Shown here: piece by piece, positions 24,172 to 30,975 of the stretch
Numbering within the stretch: position 1 is the stretch's first letter
Layout: every line of letters begins with the position of its first letter
From: Flavobacterium amnicola
Lineage (GTDB): Bacteria; Bacteroidota; Bacteroidia; Flavobacteriales; Flavobacteriaceae
NCBI RefSeq assembly: GCF_004122165.1
Contig: NZ_SBKO01000001.1
Span: 930,001 to 994,000, forward strand
Direction of reading: 5' to 3'
DNA: 64,000 nt
Position numbers and translations under genes: made by a program
The notes under the pieces: generated by a model
What the model was told of the DNA's origin: nothing
The model's input: only the letters and a program-made list of their open reading frames with translations
The model's database searches: none

Positions 24172-25294
24172 AATATTTTAATTTATTCACCACAGGATTG
24201 GCGTACATCGCAAGAAAACTTTCTTTCATTTGTTCGTTTTTACCATCGATACGCATTTCTAAGCGACGCTCGAACAATGATTTTTCTTGTTCGGTATAGT
24301 TATCGGCAAAACGATCGGTAGCATTTAGCAAATCGTAAGCGATAAAATTCGTAGGCCATAATTTATAGGACTTCAAAATGGAATCATCTATTGCTTGTGT
24401 CAATGCTTGAATTTGCTTGTTGGTGTTCGAATTTTCAAGTTTTATGGTTTCCAATTCAGTATTTAAAACATCTCCCACATGTATGTGAATGTGTTTTTTC
24501 TGACCTAGAATACCGCCAAGAATGTTGTTGAAGTCTTCGTTGGATGTTTTCTTGTAAATTTCATTGTTCGCTTCGGCCATCAATTGAGGCATTTTCAAAG
24601 CGTCGGTCGGGTCGTATTCATATGAAATAGAAACCGGAACAATTTTGATTTCTTTAAAATAATCAATAGCACTTCTGTCGCCAGCAGCCATTGCAAGCAT
24701 TTTTAAAACACCTGAGTGGGTAGCGTCGTTGCCGTCTTTGGTTCTTCCTTCACGTTGTGCGATCCAAACCGAACGGTTTTCACGAAGCAATAACTGCTCC
24801 ATGTATTCAGACATTAATTGTGAGCTTTGTAGTAATTCTCTCGGTGGTAAACCACGTTGTACCAAAAAATTTCGATTGAGACGGGATAATGATTTTAAAA
24901 AATCTTTTTTTACCAAATTGTCTCCAATAGCTGAGGCAGTCATGACCAAACCATGATCAAACAGTGCAATATTGAGCAAAGAAGTATCCAAAATAATATC
25001 ACGGTGATTCGATATGAATAAATAGGAGGTGTTCGGTTCTAATTTTTCGAATCCAGAAGTGGATAGGCCGTCAGAACTTTTTTGAAGCACTTTTTGAATG
25101 GCTTCATAGATAAAGTTACACTGAAAATCACGGATGGAATGTGTTTTTCTAAGTTGGGTTTTCCAAACTTCATCTTCCACATCCGGAAAAGTAAATTGCA
25201 TCATTGCCTTCAGGATCGGATGATTGATTCCGCTTTGAATGGCTTGATTTACTTCGGCATCGTAATACGGTCGAATGGCATCGAATTTTGACAT
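24158..25294 (-). CDS. 1-acylglycerol-3-phosphate acyltransferase-like protein
   Basis: 378 residues, longer than PlsC, with the PlsC-type acyltransferase core. SNHRDIILDTSLL carries the catalytic His and Asp (H-x5-D spacing instead of the usual H-x4-D), and EGRTKDGND corresponds to the substrate-binding motif. A long C-terminal part (~residues 230-378) is specific to the flavobacterial family. Probable role in phospholipid or lipid A-related acylation at the inner membrane. Overlaps the asparaginase gene by 14 bp. Confidence 0.82.
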   Translation of the reverse strand: MSKFDAIRPYYDAEVNQAIQSGINHPILKAMMQFTFPDVEDEVWKTQLRKTHSIRDFQCNFIYEAIQKVLQKSSDGLSTSGFEKLEPNTSYLFISNHRDIILDTSLLNIALFDHGLVMTASAIGDNLVKKDFLKSLSRLNRNFLVQRGLPPRELLQSSQLMSEYMEQLLLRENRSVWIAQREGRTKDGNDATHSGVLKMLAMAAGDRSAIDYFKEIKIVPVSISYEYDPTDALKMPQLMAEANNEIYKKTSNEDFNNILGGILGQKKHIHIHVGDVLNTELETIKLENSNTNKQIQALTQAIDDSILKSYKLWPTNFIAYDLLNATDRFADNYTEQEKSLFERRLEMRIDGKNEQMKESFLAMYANPVVNKLKYYDKL

Positions 25295-25356
25295 TTCAAT
25301 TTAAATTTTCTCACACAAAAGAACGAATTTTTTTTTAAACCGTTGTAAAGCCTATG

Positions 25357-26124
25357 TTATATTCCAAAAACAGCTTGGGAGTTTTCGGTAGTAATCCTTG
25401 CGATTTCAGCAACAGGAAGATTGTAAATTTCGGCTAATTTTTGAGCAACTAAAGTGATATAGGCACTTTCATTACGCTTTCCGCGGTGTGGTGCTGGCGC
25501 TAAATACGGAGCGTCGGTCTCGAGTACAATATGTTTGAGGTCGATTTGATTCAGAAATTGGTCGATTTTTCCATTTTTGAAAGTCACTACACCACCAATT
25601 CCTAATTTCATTCCGTAGGAAATGGCTTTTAAGGCTTGTTCGTAATCGCCCGAAAAACAATGAAAAATTCCGAATAAATCGTCGCTCTTTTCTAATTCTA
25701 GCACTTCAAAAATTTCATCAAAAGCCTCTCGACAATGAATATTAATAGGTAATTTATACTTTTTTGCCAATTGAATTTGACGTTGGAAGGCTACTTTTTG
25801 AATTTCCAAAGTCGTTTTGTCCCAATACAAATCGATTCCGATTTCGCCAACCGCGTAAAACTTTCTTTTTTCGAATTCCGCTTCTATAAAAGCCAATTCT
25901 TCTAAATAATTCTCTTTAACGTAACACGGATGCAAACCCATCATTAAAAACACATTTTCTGGATATTGCTTTTCCAAATCATACATGCGTTGGACATATG
26001 TCGAATCGATAGCCGGAATAAAAAAACGAGAAACACCATTAGAAATGGCTTTTTGGATCATTTCGTCGCGATCCTCGGCAAATTGAGAAGAATATAAATG
26101 GGTATGGGTATCGGTAAGTGTCAT
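25357..26124 (-). CDS. tatD: TatD family metal-dependent hydrolase
   Basis: 255 residues, TIM-barrel amidohydrolase. Metal ligands visible: H7 and H9 in DTHTHLYSS, a Glu in VGEIGIDLYWD, then NIHCREA, GIFHCFSGD and LETDAPYLAP near the end. Family members are 3'-5' exonucleases or DNases. -7 element TACTTTTG at 26142-26149 on this strand. Separated from the acyltransferase by about 60 bp, so they may share the transcript. Confidence 0.93.
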   Translation of the reverse strand: MTLTDTHTHLYSSQFAEDRDEMIQKAISNGVSRFFIPAIDSTYVQRMYDLEKQYPENVFLMMGLHPCYVKENYLEELAFIEAEFEKRKFYAVGEIGIDLYWDKTTLEIQKVAFQRQIQLAKKYKLPINIHCREAFDEIFEVLELEKSDDLFGIFHCFSGDYEQALKAISYGMKLGIGGVVTFKNGKIDQFLNQIDLKHIVLETDAPYLAPAPHRGKRNESAYITLVAQKLAEIYNLPVAEIARITTENSQAVFGI

Positions 26125-26211
26125 TTTGTGAATTTGAGAAGCAAAAGTAATTAGATTTGAAGAAGATTAAAGCGCTATAAAACAGAAAATTAATTATTTT
26201 TCATTCACTAC

Positions 26212-26241
26212 TTGCGGGTTTGATAAATAGTTGTATATTTG
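26212..26241 (+). promoter_or_regulatory. Promoter of rplU-rpmA
   Basis: TTG at 26212-26214, 19 bases, TATATTTG at 26234-26241. Leader of about 20 bases to the ATG at 26269. Confidence 0.8.
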
Positions 26242-26268
26242 CAACCTTAAAATTAATAAACATTTGTT

Positions 26269-26940
26269 ATGTACGCAATCGTAGAGATAGCAGGGCAACA
26301 ATTTAAAGTAAGCAAAGACCAAAAAGTTTATGTTCACCGTTTATCAAACGAAGAAGGTTCAAAAGTATCTTTTGACAAAGTTCTTTTATTAGATGATAAT
26401 GGAAACGTGACTCTAGGCGCCCCAGCTATAGAAGGTGCTTCTGTAGAAGCTAAAGTGTTACAACACTTAAAAGGTGATAAGGTAATCGTTTTCAAAAAGA
26501 AAAGAAGAAAAGGTTACAAAAAGAGAAATGGTCACAGACAATATCTTACTCAAATTTTAGTTGAAGGAATTTCTGCTACTGGTGGAAAAAAAGCTGCTGC
26601 TCCTAAGAAAGAAGCTGCTCCTAAAGCTGAAAAATTAGTGGATGCTCCTGTAGAAGCTAAAGCTCCAAAAGCTAAAGCTGCTAAAGCTGATGATTTAAAA
26701 ATTATCGAAGGTATTGGTCCTAAAGCTGCTGAAGTATTAGTTGCTGCTGGAATTGACACTTTCGCTAAATTAGCAAAAGCTAAAGTTGAAAAAATCAATG
26801 AGATTTTAGATTCAGCTGAAGCTAAAGTACAACATTTAGATCCAACAACTTGGGGGCAACAAGCTCAATTAGCTGCGGATGGTAAAATGGACGAATTAAA
26901 GAAATTACAAGATGAATTAAACGGCGGTAAAGCAGTTTAA
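26269..26940 (+). CDS. rplU: Ribosomal protein L21 with C-terminal helix-hairpin-helix extension
   Basis: 223 residues, twice the usual L21 length. Residues 1-102 are a normal L21 (YAIVEIAGQQFKVSKDQKVYVHRL..., KKKRRKGYKKRNGHRQ). Then comes an Ala/Lys-rich linker (~103-140, KKAAAPKKEAAPKAEK) and a helix-hairpin-helix domain (DDLKIIEGIGPKAAEVLVAAGIDT..., ~142-223). The same extension is known in other Bacteroidota L21 proteins; its job is unclear, possibly rRNA contact. Followed 30 bp later by rpmA. Confidence 0.96.
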   Translation: MYAIVEIAGQQFKVSKDQKVYVHRLSNEEGSKVSFDKVLLLDDNGNVTLGAPAIEGASVEAKVLQHLKGDKVIVFKKKRRKGYKKRNGHRQYLTQILVEGISATGGKKAAAPKKEAAPKAEKLVDAPVEAKAPKAKAAKADDLKIIEGIGPKAAEVLVAAGIDTFAKLAKAKVEKINEILDSAEAKVQHLDPTTWGQQAQLAADGKMDELKKLQDELNGGKAV

Positions 26941-26970
26941 TTAGTACTAACTTATAAAACCTAAAACATC

Positions 26971-27231
26971 ATGGCTCACAAGAAAGGTGTCGGTAGTTCG
27001 AAGAATGGTAGAGAATCAGAATCGAAACGTTTAGGCGTTAAGATTTATGGTGGTCAAGCGGCAATCGCTGGAAATATCATTGTAAGACAAAGAGGTTCAA
27101 AACACAATCCAGGCGAAAACGTTTACATGGGTAAAGATCATACTTTACACGCTAAAGTGGCTGGAGTAGTGAAATTTCAGAAAAAAGGTGATAACAAATC
27201 ATTCGTTTCTGTAGTTCCATTTGAAGCATAG
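26971..27231 (+). CDS. rpmA: 50S ribosomal protein L27
   Basis: 86 residues. Starts with [31 protein letters not shown], the classic L27 N-terminus lying near the peptidyl-transferase centre; it begins directly with the mature AHKK form, so no N-terminal cleavage extension is present. Co-transcribed with rplU and followed by a terminator. Confidence 0.98.
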   Translation: MAHKKGVGSSKNGRESESKRLGVKIYGGQAAIAGNIIVRQRGSKHNPGENVYMGKDHTLHAKVAGVVKFQKKGDNKSFVSVVPFEA

Positions 27232-27252
27232 TCTTTAAGAACATAAAAGATT

Positions 27253-27279
27253 AAAACGTCCAATTTATTGGGCGTTTTT
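27253..27279 (+). terminator. Intrinsic terminator of rplU-rpmA
   Basis: Stem AAAACGTCCAA / TTGGGCGTTTT (one G-T pair) with a T-run. Confidence 0.85.
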
Positions 27280-27291
27280 TTATTTATATAA

Positions 27292-27336
27292 AGCCACGAA
27301 TACACGAATTTTTTTGTTATTCGTGTATTGGTGGCT
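27292..27336. repeat. Inverted repeat AGCCACGAATACACGAAT hairpin
   Basis: Arms 27292-27309 and 27319-27336 pair over 18 bases with one mismatch. A third copy of the right arm is at 27399-27416. Sequence of this type (cacgaat direct and inverted) is an intergenic repeat. Confidence 0.7.
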
Positions 27337-27398
27337 AAATATTTAGCTCTGCATTAATTTTAAGAATTCTTAATGCTTTATAATTTGAATTTTAAAAT

Positions 27399-27431
27399 AT
27401 TCGTGTATTCGTGGCTAAATATTTACCTTTG
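27399..27431 (+). promoter_or_regulatory. queD promoter region overlapping an intergenic repeat
   Basis: TACCTTTG at 27424-27431 is a perfect TAnnTTTG, 17 bases before the ATG. The 18 bases at 27399-27416, just upstream, are the third copy of the repeat at 27319-27336. Confidence 0.6.
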
Positions 27432-27448
27432 CAATAAGAATTGAGATT

Positions 27449-27901
27449 ATGAGTAAAATACGAATCACCAAGCAGTTTAGTTTCGAAACCGGTCACGCCT
27501 TATTTGGCTATGATGGGAAATGCAAAAATGTACACGGACACAGTTACAAACTTTCCGTGACGGTTATTGGAACCCCAATTACAGATAGAAACAATGTGAA
27601 ATTCGGAATGGTGATCGATTTTACCGATTTAAAAAAGATTGTCAAAGAAGATATTGTAGACATCTTTGATCATGCTACGGTATTCAATGCTACGACTCCG
27701 CATTTGGAATTGGCCAACGAACTTAAAACACGTGGTCATCACGTGATATTAGTCGATTACCAGCCAACTAGTGAAAACATGGTGATTGATTTTGCTCAAA
27801 AAATAAAAAGCCGCCTACCAGAAGGAATCGCCTTGCACTCGTTACGTCTTCAAGAAACCGAATCTTCTTTTGCGGAATGGTTTGCGAGTGATAATGCTTA
27901 G
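27449..27901 (+). CDS. queD: 6-carboxytetrahydropterin synthase (QueD)
   Basis: 150 residues, 6-pyruvoyl-tetrahydropterin synthase fold. Zinc ligands H16, H29 and H31 (FETGHALFGYDGKCKNVHGHSY), with C25 as the catalytic cysteine typical of QueD. Catalyses the second step of queuosine precursor synthesis from dihydroneopterin triphosphate. No other que genes are nearby. Convergent with the lipoprotein gene at 27920. Confidence 0.93.
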   Translation: MSKIRITKQFSFETGHALFGYDGKCKNVHGHSYKLSVTVIGTPITDRNNVKFGMVIDFTDLKKIVKEDIVDIFDHATVFNATTPHLELANELKTRGHHVILVDYQPTSENMVIDFAQKIKSRLPEGIALHSLRLQETESSFAEWFASDNA

Positions 27902-27919
27902 TGGTAAACCAAAAATATA

Positions 27920-28309
27920 CTAGTCTAGTTTTAAGAAATAGTCTTCTGCCTTGACAGAAACGCCTTCTTTCGGATAGGGTATGACCGTAATACTTTTAAG
28001 AGGTGTTTTGGTTTCCGGTAAATACTTTGTAAACCAAGCCATAATTTCGTCTTGATTCGTCGGACTTAAAGTGAGTTGTTTTTGTGCTACTACTTTTCCG
28101 TTATCATAAGCTGCGACTTCAAAACTTACTTCGCCAGCCCAAACACACTGAACATTTTCGGGACAACGCGAATCATTAATCAGCTTTACTAAAACAATTT
28201 CTTTAGTGGTTTTCGAATCCAATTTCTGATTGATTTCGGTTATTGCTTTTTGACAAGAACAACTGGTTAATGATGTCGTTATGAAGATTAGAAACAGCAA
28301 CTTTTTCAT
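27920..28309 (-). CDS. Hypothetical lipoprotein with DSRCPxxVQCVWAGE motif
   Basis: 129 residues, lipoprotein signal (C17 in TSCSCQ). The mature region contains IVLVKLINDSRCPENVQCVWAGEVSFEV: a Cys-x6-Cys pair in a DSRCP..CxWAG context that recurs in small Bacteroidota lipoproteins. The end (YPKEGVSVKAEDYFLKLD) looks like a closing strand pair. Function unknown; the cysteines could be a disulfide or bind metal, which is inference given the metal-related genes next door. Confidence 0.75.
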   Translation of the reverse strand: MKKLLFLIFITTSLTSCSCQKAITEINQKLDSKTTKEIVLVKLINDSRCPENVQCVWAGEVSFEVAAYDNGKVVAQKQLTLSPTNQDEIMAWFTKYLPETKTPLKSITVIPYPKEGVSVKAEDYFLKLD

Positions 28310-28348
28310 GAGTGTTATTTTTAGATTACATTAAATATAAGCGCTTTC

Positions 28349-29002
28349 TTATACTTTTCGAACAAAAAGATTACTGGCTATTTTGTTCGAAATCGTCATT
28401 TCATTTCCGTTGATACTGATTTTTAAAGACAAATCGAAGATTTCACGGGACTTGATTTCAATTTTTGAGCCTAAAGAAATCCCTTGCTTGTCTAAATATT
28501 GCAAAAATTCAGAGGAAGTATCTTTCACACCCACACATATTCCAGTTTGTTTTTCTTGCAATTCGGAAAGCAATTGTTTTTCTACTTTTATGATATTTCC
28601 TTCGGCATTCGGGATAGGATCGCCATGAGGATCTTCGGTTGGAAAGTTTAAAAAGGCATCCAATTTATTGACTAATTGCTCCGATTTGATATGCTCTAAC
28701 TGTTCAGCAATATCATGTACTTCATCCCAAGAAAAAGCTAGTTTTTCCACCAAAAAAACTTCCCACAAACGGTGTTTTCTCACAATCATTTTAGCCGAAT
28801 GCAAGCCTTTGTTTGTCAAGGAAACGCCTTGGTATTTTTTATAATGTACCAAGTCTTTATCGGCCAATTTTTTTAGCATATCAGTCACCGAAGAGGCTTT
28901 GGTTTCCATTTTTTCGGCGATGGCATTAGTGCTAATTTCATTTTCCAACACTGAAGTCAGATGATAGATGGCTTTTAAATAATTTTCTTCCGAATGTGTC
29001 AT
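28349..29002 (-). CDS. DtxR/MntR family metal-dependent regulator
   Basis: 217 residues. N-terminal winged helix (HSEENYLKAIYHLT.. ISTNAIAEKMETKASSVTDMLKKL), dimerisation domain with metal ligands (HRLWEVFLVEKLAFSWDEVHDIAEQLEHI, PHGDPIP) and a C-terminal FeoA/SH3-like domain (~150-217). Fe2+- or Mn2+-responsive repressor. It is immediately downstream of the Nramp gene (2-base gap) and reads as its autoregulated partner; the divergent promoter region holds a candidate operator at 30928-30947. Confidence 0.93.
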   Translation of the reverse strand: MTHSEENYLKAIYHLTSVLENEISTNAIAEKMETKASSVTDMLKKLADKDLVHYKKYQGVSLTNKGLHSAKMIVRKHRLWEVFLVEKLAFSWDEVHDIAEQLEHIKSEQLVNKLDAFLNFPTEDPHGDPIPNAEGNIIKVEKQLLSELQEKQTGICVGVKDTSSEFLQYLDKQGISLGSKIEIKSREIFDLSLKISINGNEMTISNKIASNLFVRKV

Positions 29003-29004
29003 TT

Positions 29005-30876
29005 TTAAATCTTTACAATAAACAATGGAATGGAAATGGCATGGCGTAATTTGTCAACGGTTGTACCAAAAAGCAAGTCTTTAAGTCCGCTATGGCCGTG
29101 TGTCCCCATCACTAAAATGTCGAAGGTGCCCTCGTTAATAATTTTCGGGATGGCTTTGTTCGGTTTTCCAAATCCTAAAACCGTTTCCACTTTAAATCCT
29201 TTTTCAGAAAGCATGGTTTTGTAATCTTTCAATAATTTTTCGTCAATAGTGGTTTCGCAATCTTCTATATTATCTCCATACATCATCGCGCCAACGGTTT
29301 CAACGATATGAATCAAAGTATACTTGGCGTCTTTTCCACCCAACTCAAACGCATGGTTGATGGCCACTTCATCGGCAGTTGAAAAATCGACCGAAACAGC
29401 AATGTTCTTTTTATTGGAAGTTGTGGTGGGTGAAAATTGTAATTTCAAATGGTGTGGCGAGTGGTTTAAAATGTTGGCTTTTGGTTTTGAGATGAATGGT
29501 TTAAAAACGATATACAATAACAAGAGTAAGAAACCTATGGCTAAAGGAACCACAGTAAGCCACAATAGCGTTGGATTTTCGGAAGTTTCTAATAAGCCAA
29601 CAATTTCCGAATAGACTAATTTTGCATTCAAGGAAACGATAACTAAAGCGATTAACCAAGCGGCAACTTGGGTGGTTCTGCCAATATGAAATCCTTTCAT
29701 TTTTGTTTTATCACTTACAAAATGAATTAAAGGAATAATGGCAAATCCCAATTGCAAACTTAGAATCACCTGACTTAAAATCAGCATTTTTCCCGTTACA
29801 CTTTCGCCAAAAATAGAGATGACAATTACGGCCGGAACAATTGCAATTAAACGGGTTATGATACGGCGTACCCAAGGCTGAATGCGTAAATTTAAATAGC
29901 CTTCCATAATGATTTGACCTGCCAAGGTTCCCGTTATGGTGGAACTTTGTCCGGCGGCAATTAAAGCTACTGCAAATAAAATAGGTGCCCATTTGTTGCC
30001 CAACAGTGGTTCTAACAAGCGATGAGCATCTTGAATTTCGGCAACATTATACATTCCGGCTTTGTAAAATGTCGCGGCTGCTAAAATCAAAATTGCCGCG
30101 TTGACAAAAAATGCTAAATTTAAAGCTATAGTCGAATCAATAAAATTGTACTTCAACGCCTGCAAAATACCTTTTTTGCTACGGTCAAATTTTCGCGTTT
30201 GCACCAAAGAGGAATGCAAGTATAAATTATGAGGCATTACAGTTGCGCCAATAATTCCAATAGCAATGTACAAGGCGCCTTCACCAGGTAGGGATGGAAC
30301 TAATCCTGTAATTACTTTTCCCATTTCTGGTTGTGCAAAAATCATTTCAAAAACAAAGGAAAATCCTACGATGGCGACTAAAGCTATGATAAAAGCTTCC
30401 ATTTTACGAATTCCTTTATTGATTAAGAAGAGCAATAAAAAAGTATCCAAAACGGTAATAATTACGCCATTAATAAGTGAAATATCAAAAAGCAAATTCA
30501 AACCAATAGCCATTCCTAATACTTCCGCCAAATCACAAGCCGCAATAGCAATTTCTGCTAAAAAATAGAGGACGTAATTGATGAATTTTGAATAAGTTTC
30601 GCGTGATGCTTGTGCTAAATCTCGTTGTGTTACAATTCCCAATCGGGCACTCAAACTTTGCAAAAGCAAGGCCATGATGTTACTCATTAACAATACCCAA
30701 ATCAAAGCATAACCAAACTGACTACCTCCAGCCAAATCGGTCGCCCAATTTCCCGGATCCATATAGCCCACACTTACCAAATACGCTGGACCGAAAAAAG
30801 CCAATATTTTTCTAAAAACAGTGGTTTTATTTTGTGTCGAAACCGATTCGTGTACTTCTTCTAACGATTTGCTCAT
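29005..30876 (-). CDS. mntH: Nramp divalent metal transporter fused to a UspA domain
   Basis: 623 residues; a normal Nramp is about 420. Residues ~1-445 form the transporter: 11 hydrophobic helices, the metal site DPGN (D40-N43) and MPHNLYLHS in helix 6, pointing to Mn2+/Fe2+ uptake with protons. After a short hinge the C-terminal ~140 residues (~482-623) are a universal stress protein domain: NIAVSVDFSTADEVAINHAFELGG..., ending in the nucleotide-binding motif VMGTHGHSGLKDLLFGT. The fusion suggests ATP- or nucleotide-dependent control of transport. Paired with the MntR-type gene. -7 element TACATTTG at 30895-30902. Confidence 0.94.
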   Translation of the reverse strand: MSKSLEEVHESVSTQNKTTVFRKILAFFGPAYLVSVGYMDPGNWATDLAGGSQFGYALIWVLLMSNIMALLLQSLSARLGIVTQRDLAQASRETYSKFINYVLYFLAEIAIAACDLAEVLGMAIGLNLLFDISLINGVIITVLDTFLLLFLINKGIRKMEAFIIALVAIVGFSFVFEMIFAQPEMGKVITGLVPSLPGEGALYIAIGIIGATVMPHNLYLHSSLVQTRKFDRSKKGILQALKYNFIDSTIALNLAFFVNAAILILAAATFYKAGMYNVAEIQDAHRLLEPLLGNKWAPILFAVALIAAGQSSTITGTLAGQIIMEGYLNLRIQPWVRRIITRLIAIVPAVIVISIFGESVTGKMLILSQVILSLQLGFAIIPLIHFVSDKTKMKGFHIGRTTQVAAWLIALVIVSLNAKLVYSEIVGLLETSENPTLLWLTVVPLAIGFLLLLLYIVFKPFISKPKANILNHSPHHLKLQFSPTTTSNKKNIAVSVDFSTADEVAINHAFELGGKDAKYTLIHIVETVGAMMYGDNIEDCETTIDEKLLKDYKTMLSEKGFKVETVLGFGKPNKAIPKIINEGTFDILVMGTHGHSGLKDLLFGTTVDKLRHAISIPLFIVKI

Positions 30877-30927
30877 AAATCAAAATTTGAGAAACAAATG
30901 TAGTAAATTTTTTTTAGTGAAATATAT

Positions 30928-30947
30928 TTTTTAGTTTTGTCTAAAAA
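30928..30947. promoter_or_regulatory. Hyphenated palindrome, candidate MntR operator
   Basis: TTTTTAG, six bases, CTAAAAA. It lies between the divergent Nramp-mntR unit and the TonB receptor gene, upstream of the receptor's likely -7 (TAAATTTC, 30964-30971). TTAG..CTAA arms are of the kind bound by DtxR-type dimers. Confidence 0.4.
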
Positions 30948-30975
30948 TTTATTTATAATAGTATAAATTTCAATT

